Source of the DNA: Alteromonas sp. IB21
GTDB taxonomy: Bacteria; Pseudomonadota; Gammaproteobacteria; Enterobacterales; Alteromonadaceae
Assembly: GCF_016405965.1 (NCBI RefSeq)
Contig: NZ_JAEFCD010000001.1
Coordinates: 320,530 to 384,529 of the forward strand
DNA length: 64,000 nt
Direction of reading: 5' to 3'
Shown in pieces: positions 8,031 to 16,649 of the stretch; position 1 is the stretch's first letter; every line of letters starts with the position of its first letter. The position numbers and the translations under genes are program-made. The notes below the pieces were generated by a model, which saw only the letters and a program-made list of their open reading frames with translations, was not told where the DNA came from and ran no database searches.

Positions 8031-8798
8031 CTACTTAACACGTTTAAGCCACGCTCCCGGCCAGTGCGTTATATTTTCAGTAAGCTCACTTTCATTAAAC
8101 GGCCATTCAGGCTGAATAATTTCAAAGCGGCCATCTGTTTTCACGAAGTCAGCCGCTGCGCGAGTTGGATTATCCGTACCCCAGTTTGATTCTCCTCTTG
8201 GCACGTCGCTTAAATCCTGCATTACGCCATCTGTCGCAACAATGTAAGACCCAACAGGAACAAGGTCGGCATAGGCTTCAAGCTCATCGAATACGTGTTG
8301 ATAGGTATGATTAGAGTCAAGTATGACCAAGACTGTCTCATTCTCTTTAACCATGCTCTTAACGTCTGACACTATCTTTTCGTCGGTAGAGCTACCTTCG
8401 ACAAGCTCTATCCGATGAAACAGAGGATGGGCTTCTATTGCTGCCCTATTATGAGGGCGAATTTCAATATCGATCCCAATTACACGTCCTTTATCCATAG
8501 CCTGCATTAAACTTGCGTAGAACACCAACGAGCCACCGTGTGCTACACCTGTTTCTATAATTACATCAGGCTGAAGCTGATAAATAACTTCCTGCATCCG
8601 TATCATGTCTTCTGGAAGTTGAATTACAGGACGACCAAACCAACTAAAGGTATAAACATACTTTTGGTTCCACCCTACTTTTACCCAATATTTCGAGAGC
8701 GTCTCAAATGCTTCTTTCGAATAAAGCGGCAACGTTTTGGTTGCATCACCATCTTGCGTACTTAGTGTCTTTTCATCTGTATCGATCGTGATTTTCAT
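8031..8798 (-). CDS. CmcI-family (cephalosporin hydroxylase-like) methyltransferase
   Basis: The 255-residue protein belongs to the CmcI family, whose members are Rossmann-fold enzymes acting mostly as SAM-dependent O-methyltransferases on sugars. Visible motifs are the SAM-binding segment VIIETGVAHGGSL, an acidic loop IGIDIEIRPHN and VILDSNHTYQHV, with a conserved Asp before the His. It is the last gene of the minus-strand CDP-sugar operon, one base after the epimerase/reductase gene. I infer that it O-methylates the finished deoxysugar, either nucleotide-linked or already transferred. Its sequence does not fix the position methylated. Confidence 0.75.
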   Translation of the reverse strand: MKITIDTDEKTLSTQDGDATKTLPLYSKEAFETLSKYWVKVGWNQKYVYTFSWFGRPVIQLPEDMIRMQEVIYQLQPDVIIETGVAHGGSLVFYASLMQAMDKGRVIGIDIEIRPHNRAAIEAHPLFHRIELVEGSSTDEKIVSDVKSMVKENETVLVILDSNHTYQHVFDELEAYADLVPVGSYIVATDGVMQDLSDVPRGESNWGTDNPTRAAADFVKTDGRFEIIQPEWPFNESELTENITHWPGAWLKRVK

Positions 8799-8799
8799 T

Positions 8800-9705
8800 T
8801 TATATTCCTGCTGCAGGTGATTTATGTGCAGTAACCATTTGCTTTAGCCCAGAGGCTAGATCGTATTGAGGTTGCCAACCTATTTCCTTTAGAAGACCGT
8901 TACGGCCTACAATCGGCAAATTAAGAGTGTTTTCATTAGCTATACCTTTAATTTCAGATGCATCAAAACCGGTAAGCTCTTGTAACATATTTAAAATATC
9001 AACAACAGAATGCCCTGTTTCGTTACACACGTTAAACGTTCCATTATGAGTGGTGGTCAATAAGCACAGCATGGCTTGTGCTATATCATCAATATAAATG
9101 AAATCACGTTTATCTAGTGCGTTTACCGAAAATACAGGTTCAGAGCCTTCTAAACAGCGCATTAAAGAGGGTATGAGTTTGGCACTAGGCATACCTGGAC
9201 CATAAGCGAAAAAAATTCTCGCCCATCGAAAGCCAATATCATGTTTGTTAGCCCACACGCCTGCAATATTATTTAGTGAAAGCTTTGCACTTCCATATAA
9301 GGTGTTGGGAGTGCCTTCATTATGAACTTCGCTCAACATTTCTTTTGAGTTTCCATATTCGGCACAGCTTCCTGTACCTACAATGACATCTCCACCCGCT
9401 GCATGAAAAGCCCTGAAAAGCGTTAGTGAATAAGCCACCCAGTCGATGTTCTCTGGCGCTTCCCAGAAGTGATTAGGCTTTACAAACCACGCCAAATGCA
9501 GCAGATGTGTGCACTCTACGCTTTTTAGTACCTTGGTTAAGCTCGCTATATTTTGGCTCGACAAATCAACCGAGATAAAGTTTTTCTCAGCAACGGTTTC
9601 TGGGCAAGAACGGCCAATAGCGACGAACGGAATACGTTGTTGAGTAAGCGTTTTTATAACCGCTCTCCCAATAAAGCCACTTGCGCCTGTGACCAATACT
9701 TTCAT
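8800..9705 (-). CDS. NAD-dependent epimerase/dehydratase (sugar ketoreductase candidate)
   Basis: The 301-residue extended short-chain dehydrogenase has the NAD(P)-binding GASGFIGRAV motif at residues 7-16 and a catalytic YGSAK motif (Y-x-x-x-K) in the middle. A conserved RDFIYIDD segment follows, typical of nucleotide-sugar epimerases and reductases. In the operon it follows a C-methyltransferase and a 3,5-epimerase, so the likely job is the final 4-keto reduction of the CDP-4-keto-6-deoxyhexose after C-methylation and epimerisation. It overlaps the C-methyltransferase gene by 4 bases. An epimerase role cannot be excluded. Confidence 0.8.
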   Translation of the reverse strand: MKVLVTGASGFIGRAVIKTLTQQRIPFVAIGRSCPETVAEKNFISVDLSSQNIASLTKVLKSVECTHLLHLAWFVKPNHFWEAPENIDWVAYSLTLFRAFHAAGGDVIVGTGSCAEYGNSKEMLSEVHNEGTPNTLYGSAKLSLNNIAGVWANKHDIGFRWARIFFAYGPGMPSAKLIPSLMRCLEGSEPVFSVNALDKRDFIYIDDIAQAMLCLLTTTHNGTFNVCNETGHSVVDILNMLQELTGFDASEIKGIANENTLNLPIVGRNGLLKEIGWQPQYDLASGLKQMVTAHKSPAAGI

Positions 9706-10925
9706 ATAACGCTCAATTCAGGTATTGCTGTTAGGAACTTGCATGTTTCCGGCACTAATGGTTTCACAACATTTTTAATTTCATGGGCGATATTCCACGG
9801 CAGAATCAACACATAATCTGGAGAATACTGCTCAAGTCTACTAGGCGGGAGAATAGGAATGTGACTAGCTGGCATAAACTTCCCCTGCTTTGAATCAGCA
9901 GCGTCAAAAACTACCGGAAGATCTGACACATCAATGCCCGCGTAATTAAGCAATGTGTTTCCCTTCGCCGCTGCGCCATATGCAACAATCGTTTTATGAC
10001 TTGCCTTTGCTTTCTTCAAAAACGCTTTTAAGTCTTGTGAAATTTTATCCACTGAATACGCAAAATTCTGATAGGTCTCTTGAAGACACATACCGTAACT
10101 TTGTTCTTCTTCAAGAACGTTGGCCACATTTCGGCTTACTTTTTGAATTTCGCCACTATGCTGAGCCCATACTCTTAAGCTACCTCCATGCGTCGATAAC
10201 TTCTCTACATTGAAAATCTCTAACCCCACTGATGCTAAAATATTGCGAACAGCGGTGAGAGAAAGGTAAGAAAAGTGCTCATGATATATGGTGTCAAATT
10301 GCTTGTATTTAATAAGATTTAATAAGTGTGGAAACTCCAAACTCACTACCCCAGTCTTAGCTAGCATAGCTGCAATACCACTGACAAAATCGTTAATATC
10401 AGGCACATGGGCAAGAACGTTGTTCCCAATGATGGCATTCGCCTTTGGATAATCCACCAACAAACGATGAGCTTGTTCTAACCCGAAAAAGCACTCTTGA
10501 ATATCGACGCCTTTACTTTTTGCTATTTCTGCCGCAACAGAAGTAGGTTCGATACCCAAGCAAGGAATGCCTTTTCTTACAACATGCTGAAGAAGGTAGC
10601 CATCGTTTGCAGCAAGCTCGACCACAAAACTTTCGGCGTTTAGGCCGTGACTTTCCACGAGTTCATCAACGAACTGTTTTGCATGCTCAACCCATGTAGA
10701 TGATGTGGAAGACAGATAGGCATAATCATCAGTGAAAAGTTCATCCGCCCGGGTGAAATCTTCTGTTTGAACCAGCCAACACTTATCACAAACTAAAACT
10801 TTCAATGGGAATGAAGCTTCTTTCTCAAAGTCGGACTCACAACTAAGATACGCATTTGATGGCGGCATTACGCCTAAGTCGACAAATGAAAGCGATAGTG
10901 AATGGTTACAGTGACGACACTTCAC
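9702..10925 (-). CDS. NDP-hexose C-methyltransferase
   Basis: The 407-residue protein has the three-part layout of TylC3/NovU-type sugar C-methyltransferases. It starts with a Zn-binding domain (CRHCNHS near the start and VCDKCWLVQ about 50 residues later). The central SAM domain has VVELAANDGYLL and NVLAHVPD. The C-terminal Rossmann-like domain has IVAYGAAAKGNTLLNY. These enzymes add a methyl group to carbon 3 of a 4-keto-6-deoxy nucleotide sugar. Here the substrate should be the product of RfbG. The C-terminal domain resembles in layout the module found on five other proteins of this island. The gene overlaps both neighbours by 4 bases. Confidence 0.88.
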   Translation of the reverse strand: MKCRHCNHSLSLSFVDLGVMPPSNAYLSCESDFEKEASFPLKVLVCDKCWLVQTEDFTRADELFTDDYAYLSSTSSTWVEHAKQFVDELVESHGLNAESFVVELAANDGYLLQHVVRKGIPCLGIEPTSVAAEIAKSKGVDIQECFFGLEQAHRLLVDYPKANAIIGNNVLAHVPDINDFVSGIAAMLAKTGVVSLEFPHLLNLIKYKQFDTIYHEHFSYLSLTAVRNILASVGLEIFNVEKLSTHGGSLRVWAQHSGEIQKVSRNVANVLEEEQSYGMCLQETYQNFAYSVDKISQDLKAFLKKAKASHKTIVAYGAAAKGNTLLNYAGIDVSDLPVVFDAADSKQGKFMPASHIPILPPSRLEQYSPDYVLILPWNIAHEIKNVVKPLVPETCKFLTAIPELSVI

Positions 10926-11479
10926 AATGACAATCCCTTAAAATGTTCAGGCAATTTAGGCAGCCCCTTATCTCTAACCGATATTTCTGTTATCGGCAAT
11001 GGCCATTGAATGTTTAACTTGGGATCGTTTGGATGAACCCCACCTTCATAGTCAGGTAAGTAATCAGCAGTATGAAGATAAAGGAGTTGAGAGTCGTGCT
11101 CAAGGACTTGAAAACCATGTGCGCACCCTGGAGGAATAATTAATGCGTTGTTTTTAGCGGCACATAGTGCCACTGATATCTGCTGCATGAATGTGTCTGA
11201 TGTTTTGCGCAAATCAACCACGACATCAAGAACTCGACCCCGAATACAACGCACGATCTTGTATTCTCTTTGTGGTCCTAATTGATAATGTAGACCCCTA
11301 ACTGTTCCTCTTAAAAAGTTCTCGGAATGATTTATTTGTCGAAACGAGAGGTTTTCAATATGGGGGCAAAGTTGTTCAGCACAAAACCAGCGACTAAAAC
11401 TACCTCGCTCATCACCAAGCCGTGGGCTTAGAACCTCTACTACGCCGTTAATTGGCTTTTCATCGCACTCTAATCGCAC
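10922..11479 (-). CDS. dTDP-4-dehydrorhamnose 3,5-epimerase-like sugar epimerase
   Basis: The 185-residue cupin protein matches RmlC/RfbC-type epimerases. It has the catalytic His in TVRGLHYQ, the conserved SFRQINHSEN segment, and an ending with YEGGVHPNDPKLNIQWP. The family epimerises C3 and/or C5 of 4-keto-6-deoxy nucleotide sugars. In this operon no RmlA or RmlB is present and the upstream genes are rfbF and rfbG, so the substrate is more likely CDP-linked than dTDP-linked. It overlaps the rfbG end by 10 bases and the C-methyltransferase start by 4. Confidence 0.85.
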   Translation of the reverse strand: MRLECDEKPINGVVEVLSPRLGDERGSFSRWFCAEQLCPHIENLSFRQINHSENFLRGTVRGLHYQLGPQREYKIVRCIRGRVLDVVVDLRKTSDTFMQQISVALCAAKNNALIIPPGCAHGFQVLEHDSQLLYLHTADYLPDYEGGVHPNDPKLNIQWPLPITEISVRDKGLPKLPEHFKGLSL

Positions 11480-12540
11480 GCCCAGACAACTCCTTTTCTG
11501 TGCGCATCTTGCTGATATTGCTTCAATTGCTCTTCAGACGAAACATGGCCATTAGCATAATAGTTTTGATACCATCTTGCGGTATGTTGAGCGGTATCAC
11601 TGAAATCCCAAACAGGCTGCCAGTACAGTTGTGATTGTGCTTTTTCACAGTTCAACCTAAGCAATGTTGCCTCGTGCAAAGGTTTACCTTGAGTCATATT
11701 CCATGTCAGCTCAGGCCAAAACGACTTCATGGTGGTCAAAATATTTTCAACACTGTAATTATCTTGAAGCCGCGGACCGAAATTCCACGCGCCCTGCACA
11801 CTTCTATCATCTTCCAACATCTTTTGTGCCAAACACAAATATCCAGAGAGTGAGTCAAGCACATGTTGCCAAGGCCTTACCGCATGTGGATATCGGATAT
11901 CAAGGGGAGAGCCGTTTATCATTGATTTAACGATGTCAGGAATTAATCGGTCTTTGGCCCAATCTCCACCACCAATCACGTTACCCGCTCTACAGCTGGC
12001 AATAATTGGAGAACTATCTGTGAAAAAGCTTTTGCGAAAGCTTTCTACGACCAATTCACACGCAGCTTTCGATGAGCTGTAAGGGTCGCTCGCCCCTAAC
12101 GGCTCACTTTCATTAAATGGTACGCCATTTTCTGGATTGTCATAAACTTTATCGGTAGTAATTACCACAATGCCAAACAAACTACTCAAACCGCGTGATG
12201 CATTGAGTAAGTTAACCGTTCCCATTACATTCGTGGCCCACGTCTGCACTGGTTCGCTATAGGAGACTCTGACGAGGGGCTGTGCCGCTAAATGAAATAT
12301 GAGATGCGGTGATATTCTTTCTATTACGCTTCTTAACCTATTTTCGTCTCTGACATCTGCACTTACATGGTCGGCTTGCAGTTCAAGCAACTCCCAATGA
12401 GAAGGCGTGGTATCGGGCTCCAAAGAATACCCAGTTACTTTTGCACCTAACGCCTCTAGCCATAGCGTAAGCCAACTTCCCTTAAAACCAGTAGCACCGG
12501 TAATTAAAACACGCTTACCCGCGAAGCAATTTTTGAACAT
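11470..12540 (-). CDS. rfbG: CDP-glucose 4,6-dehydratase
   Basis: An extended short-chain dehydrogenase of about 356 residues with the NAD motif GATGFKGSWL near the start and the catalytic YSSSK motif. It also has the family-typical VITTDKVYDNPE and RAGNVIGGGDWA segments of RfbG. It converts CDP-glucose to CDP-4-keto-6-deoxyglucose. I prefer the ATG at 12540, just after the rfbF stop, because RfbG proteins normally begin a few residues before the GKRV segment. An in-frame ATG at 12561 would add 7 residues and overlap rfbF. No RfbH-type 3-dehydratase is present, so the route does not lead to 3,6-dideoxyhexoses. Confidence 0.92.
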   Translation of the reverse strand: MFKNCFAGKRVLITGATGFKGSWLTLWLEALGAKVTGYSLEPDTTPSHWELLELQADHVSADVRDENRLRSVIERISPHLIFHLAAQPLVRVSYSEPVQTWATNVMGTVNLLNASRGLSSLFGIVVITTDKVYDNPENGVPFNESEPLGASDPYSSSKAACELVVESFRKSFFTDSSPIIASCRAGNVIGGGDWAKDRLIPDIVKSMINGSPLDIRYPHAVRPWQHVLDSLSGYLCLAQKMLEDDRSVQGAWNFGPRLQDNYSVENILTTMKSFWPELTWNMTQGKPLHEATLLRLNCEKAQSQLYWQPVWDFSDTAQHTARWYQNYYANGHVSSEEQLKQYQQDAHRKGVVWACD

Positions 12541-12545
12541 GATGT

Positions 12546-13313
12546 TTACCACAGTTTCCATGGCGGATTAGGCTGTTTCCACATAGACTCTAACTGGTTT
12601 TTATCTCTTAACGTATCCATGGCCTGCCAAAAACCATGGTGCCGATAGGCATTTAACTGTCCGTTCGTCGCTAATTCCATAAGGGGGTTATCTTCGAAGC
12701 TGTCTTCATCTGACGTTAAGTAATTAAATACTTGTGGCTCAAGTACGAAAAAGCCACCGTTTATCCAAGCGCCATCACCAGCCGGTTTTTCTTTGAATCG
12801 ATTAACCACATCACCTCGAATATCAAGAGCGCCATATCTTCCAGGTGGCTGAATTGCCGTAACGGTAGCCGTTTTCCCCGATGCTCTGTGTGCACTGATT
12901 GCTTGAGCTATGTTTATATCCGCTACACCGTCACCGTAGGTAAAACAGAAAGTCTCATCATCAAGATATTCTCGTACGCGAAGCAATCGACCGCCGGTCA
13001 TGCTCGACTCCCCCGTATCCACTAAAGTGACACGCCAAGGTTCTGCGTGCTTTTCATGTACTTCCATATTGTTCGAACGCATATCGAAAGTGACATCAGA
13101 AGAGTGAAGGAAATAGTTAGCGAAATACTCTTTAATGACGTAACCTTTGTAGCCAAGACAAATAACAAAGTCATTAATTCCATAATGAGAGTATATTTTC
13201 ATTATGTGCCACAGTATTGGCTTTCCACCAATTTCTATCATGGGCTTCGGGCGTAGGTGTGACTCTTCACTAATTCGAGTACCTAAACCACCTGCCAAGA
13301 TTACTGCTTTCAT
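12546..13313 (-). CDS. rfbF: Glucose-1-phosphate cytidylyltransferase
   Basis: The 255-residue protein has the N-terminal signature [19 protein letters not shown] and the following [15 protein letters not shown] of RfbF enzymes, which make CDP-glucose from CTP and glucose-1-phosphate. Near full identity to the family motif, normal length and the adjacent rfbG make this assignment firm. It starts the CDP-sugar part of the minus-strand cluster. The 98-bp gap upstream contains a small inverted repeat (TGTCAT, 4 bases, ATGACA at 13342-13357), which could be a regulatory or attenuating element. Confidence 0.93.
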   Translation of the reverse strand: MKAVILAGGLGTRISEESHLRPKPMIEIGGKPILWHIMKIYSHYGINDFVICLGYKGYVIKEYFANYFLHSSDVTFDMRSNNMEVHEKHAEPWRVTLVDTGESSMTGGRLLRVREYLDDETFCFTYGDGVADINIAQAISAHRASGKTATVTAIQPPGRYGALDIRGDVVNRFKEKPAGDGAWINGGFFVLEPQVFNYLTSDEDSFEDNPLMELATNGQLNAYRHHGFWQAMDTLRDKNQLESMWKQPNPPWKLW

Positions 13314-13411
13314 AATTAAGCCTTTGTGTATTTTGGTAATTTGTCATTTCTATGACACTGAAGTATATACAAAAATAAAGCAAGCATCAGGCCTATATTG
13401 ACTCTCATACG

Positions 13412-15358
13412 CTAAAAAATTTTATACATTCGCTCTGTCGAGATACCTAATTGGCATAAGCTTAAATAGATTTCTTCAGCAAAAGCCAATGAACAAATAA
13501 TAATAGGAACATCTAATTGAAGTAGCTCATTTGGTTGACTAATAATGTACTCTTCGAACTTACACCCATGTCGTGAAGGTGAAGAGTCGACAACGCCCAC
13601 AATGTCATATGTTCCATCTACTCTTTGCTGCACTATAAATTGACGCGCTAGCTCACCAGAACCATACAATATGGCATTTGAGGAAGTACAAAGCTGTTGC
13701 CCATTATGACAAGATCTCACCGAGAGTTTTTGAGCGTACTGTGAAGGAATCGTCCGGGTCGCATTTTTTCCGAACTGTTGAATAAGCGCTTTTTCAGTTT
13801 CTAGTAGCGGCGTTTCTAGACAGCTACACAACTGCTCGATCATTCCCAAAATATAAGTGCCCTGTCGAGTCATCCAACTAGCTAGTTTTTCGCTATTGGC
13901 ATCGTTAAGCTCTGCAATACTTAAAACAACGTTGAGTGCCTTACGCAAATATAAAAGCGCCAAACCAGGGTTTACATCAAATTCTTTCTCTGTTCTCCTT
14001 GATAGAGAGTCAGCGGCTATAAATGCGTAGTCTATTTTTTCGGGGTATTTTTTTAAGGCAGCGAGCGCAAGCTTATTAAATGGCTGATACGACCTTTGAT
14101 ACTGCTCTAGACACTTGTCGACGGACTCTATAAGGTCCAGCGTATATTCCTGCCATTCAGGTAACGCAATGCCCTTCAGGATATAGTGAAGGTTGTCAAC
14201 CAGGTAACCTACTGAGTTACCTGGATTACAGATGACGGAATTTTGATATTGCGTCGTAGCTTCATCCTTAGCCCCCTTAATTATTGCACTCAGTCTTTCC
14301 TTCAATTCACCTAAGCTAAAAATAGCCTTTTCTTTAGCAGACTTTCCGCCGTCGGGTTTGAAAACCAACATAGGATTTCCGGTAACAAGAGGGTAGAGGT
14401 GTGATTCATATTGCCTGTGGCAGACCATTGCCACACCTCTACTGTAGTCGCCAATATAAGAAGGCGATTGGCTGAAGGTAAAACGCGGATTGTCACGGAA
14501 ACGTAGAACGATAGACGCAATTTTTGGATGAGAAAAATCTTCTGGAAAAGGTCTGAAAATAATCTCGTGCTCTGGAAAATGAGATAACAGAAAAGTGACG
14601 GTCGATGCTATTTGATCAACGACCCAAGTCGCCTCTAAAGCAAGGTTGGAGAGATGGTAAATAATCGCCGTGTTTTTTTTGCTGCACTGCCTGTAAACCT
14701 GATAAAACTTATCGAACTTTATTGAGCCAAAAGGAATGATTGTTAAAGCATCACTGCTTGCCTGTCGCAGCGCTCTTGGAAAGTAACCTGAGAACGCTTG
14801 CTTGTTAACACACGTGACAGGCTGGGCTGCCAGAATGTAATCAAACTCAAGACATCCACCGTATTCGTTTAGCGTTTTTGACAACTTCACATCAATACCG
14901 TGCTGACACCCGATTCGCTTAACATTTGTAGGCCAATTAAAGCTAAGTTCGAAATTCGACTCTTGTATAAAAACAATATCTAGTCCATCTAGCTGTTGAA
15001 AATCTTTCTCGCGGCACAATAGAAACGGAACATCAAGCCAGTTACTCTCTATGAGCCATTGTGGATTTGTTTTAGCCTCTTCAATATCCATAATCGCAAG
15101 AACTTCAATTTGTGCATACTCTTTAAGCGAACAGAATAATTCAAACATGTGATTCATTGCAGCATTGCGCTGAACCCAAAAGCCGCATTTAGTCTTATTT
15201 TTACAGCGATATAAGTGTTGCTTGTAATAGCAGAGCAAATCTGAAGGTGCGGTTTTATCATCCGCTGACTTTTTCGAACCAATCTTTGTTAGAAGTCCTG
15301 CTACGATTTCATCAATTAAGTGGTGATGATCGGCAGCATGCGTTTTATCCGACATCAT
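13412..15358 (-). CDS. Possible CDP-glycerol-type transferase with C-terminal Rossmann-like module
   Basis: I recognise only parts of this 648-residue protein. The middle holds a GT-B-like pattern: IGCQHGIDVK followed by FDYILAAQP, IIPFGSIKFDKF and later EIIFRPFP. This recalls the H-G and G-x-P-x-x-D motifs of TagB/TagF glycerophosphotransferases and related polysaccharide transferases. The fit is partial and no other polyol-phosphate genes are nearby. Residues 562-648 are the island's shared module (AILYGSGELARQF, then VPIIICSLAFAEEI). It is the last gene of the MAF-GT operon and overlaps the preceding GT2 gene by 4 bases (ATGA). It could be a glycan or phosphoramidate transferase, but that is a guess. 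Confidence 0.6.
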   Translation of the reverse strand: MMSDKTHAADHHHLIDEIVAGLLTKIGSKKSADDKTAPSDLLCYYKQHLYRCKNKTKCGFWVQRNAAMNHMFELFCSLKEYAQIEVLAIMDIEEAKTNPQWLIESNWLDVPFLLCREKDFQQLDGLDIVFIQESNFELSFNWPTNVKRIGCQHGIDVKLSKTLNEYGGCLEFDYILAAQPVTCVNKQAFSGYFPRALRQASSDALTIIPFGSIKFDKFYQVYRQCSKKNTAIIYHLSNLALEATWVVDQIASTVTFLLSHFPEHEIIFRPFPEDFSHPKIASIVLRFRDNPRFTFSQSPSYIGDYSRGVAMVCHRQYESHLYPLVTGNPMLVFKPDGGKSAKEKAIFSLGELKERLSAIIKGAKDEATTQYQNSVICNPGNSVGYLVDNLHYILKGIALPEWQEYTLDLIESVDKCLEQYQRSYQPFNKLALAALKKYPEKIDYAFIAADSLSRRTEKEFDVNPGLALLYLRKALNVVLSIAELNDANSEKLASWMTRQGTYILGMIEQLCSCLETPLLETEKALIQQFGKNATRTIPSQYAQKLSVRSCHNGQQLCTSSNAILYGSGELARQFIVQQRVDGTYDIVGVVDSSPSRHGCKFEEYIISQPNELLQLDVPIIICSLAFAEEIYLSLCQLGISTERMYKIF

Positions 15359-16641
15359 AATCCAAGTAGTTCTAATGAAAGATTGGTGTATCTTATGTAG
15401 AAGTCCATTGCATCATCTAGATGCTGAGGACTGGTGGCCACCGGCTTTCGTGGCAAGGCAAGTTGCTTGTCCCAGTGATAGCGAGCAAGCTCCTCCGGAC
15501 TTATATCAGGTATATATATGTCGCTTTTTGTAAGCCCTGAATGATAAATCTCTCGAGGGCTTGGCTGACGGACTTTCTCATTTTCTGCAATAATGCTATC
15601 CGTTATAACTTTCTCTTCGTCTGTAAGTAATGCGTAAAAGTTATCCAAAATCTTTTTAAAATTTGCAGGGTCTTCATCTCCCCAATCAGTAACTTGATCA
15701 TACTCGATTATTGCCCAGCCCAGTGCTGCGGGAATGTTGAGTTTTACTTTGCTCAAATTGCCTGTCGAATACATTGCTTTAATGCGCGCGTAATCTGATG
15801 CAATAAATATGTTATGTCCAAGCCAGAAGCCGGGTACGACAAGCTGCGATATGTACTGCAAGAAGTCAGGCGTTGTTTCTTCTAGAAATCGCTTTGCCGC
15901 AGGAAGAGAGACTTTAGTTCTCTCACCATTTGAAATATTTTCTCCCGAGACTACCATCATAAGACTACGCCCAACATCTACGCATTTGTTGCTAAAATTT
16001 AGCGCACAAACCATAGAAGTGAAATCAGGACTCATTGGCACAAATATGCGTCCGTAGTGTCGCTTTATTTTGCTCACAATTTTTCGGTTAACTGCACCAG
16101 AATAAAGTTTACCAAAACTAATTTTTTCCTGTGTGGAACGACCAAACAAAGGCTCGATAAAGTCAAATCGTCGCTTTAACTCTTCAAGTGCACTATAAAC
16201 TGATGGCATCACTGGTTTTATCAGAGGATGATAGGTGCCCCGCTGACCTTCACCATCTGACATCGCAAAATGTTCATACTGCCAAGATAAAATATCAGGG
16301 GTATAGAATTCATGAGCTAATTCCTGCAAAACCCCAGTTGCTCGTGGATGAAAAAGAAATTTTTCATTGATAACAGTGATGTACTGACCTTGTGCTTTTT
16401 CAATCGCAAAATCCCAATTATCAGGCATTGATAAAGGTTCAGTCGGTCTAAAATATTTAAATTTTTTATCTTTGAGAAATGGAGCAACAACGTCTTTACA
16501 GGGCTTACTAATGCTATTATCAGAGACAATGACTTCATAATTATCAGTTTGCTGCGCATATAGATATTCAAGGCACTTTTTAAGCAGCTGAGGCCTATCT
16601 CTAGTGGGTAATACATAGCTCAGAAAAGGCCTGTCATTCAT
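15355..16641 (-). CDS. GT2-like glycosyltransferase lacking a canonical DxD
   Basis: The 428-residue protein begins like a GT-A family 2 enzyme: LSYVLPTRDRPQLLKKCLEY, then YEVIVSDNS. At the place where GT2 enzymes have an acidic DxD after the GxYIxxL strand it reads GQYITVINEKF, so the metal-binding site is altered. The rest is a long, uncharacterised region with no membrane segment. The end reads DFYIRYTNLSLELLGL. It lies inside the operon between two other transferases, 8 bp from the upstream gene. It may be an active transferase with a divergent site or a binding partner of one. Confidence 0.72.
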   Translation of the reverse strand: MNDRPFLSYVLPTRDRPQLLKKCLEYLYAQQTDNYEVIVSDNSISKPCKDVVAPFLKDKKFKYFRPTEPLSMPDNWDFAIEKAQGQYITVINEKFLFHPRATGVLQELAHEFYTPDILSWQYEHFAMSDGEGQRGTYHPLIKPVMPSVYSALEELKRRFDFIEPLFGRSTQEKISFGKLYSGAVNRKIVSKIKRHYGRIFVPMSPDFTSMVCALNFSNKCVDVGRSLMMVVSGENISNGERTKVSLPAAKRFLEETTPDFLQYISQLVVPGFWLGHNIFIASDYARIKAMYSTGNLSKVKLNIPAALGWAIIEYDQVTDWGDEDPANFKKILDNFYALLTDEEKVITDSIIAENEKVRQPSPREIYHSGLTKSDIYIPDISPEELARYHWDKQLALPRKPVATSPQHLDDAMDFYIRYTNLSLELLGL

Positions 16642-16649
16642 AATCTTTC

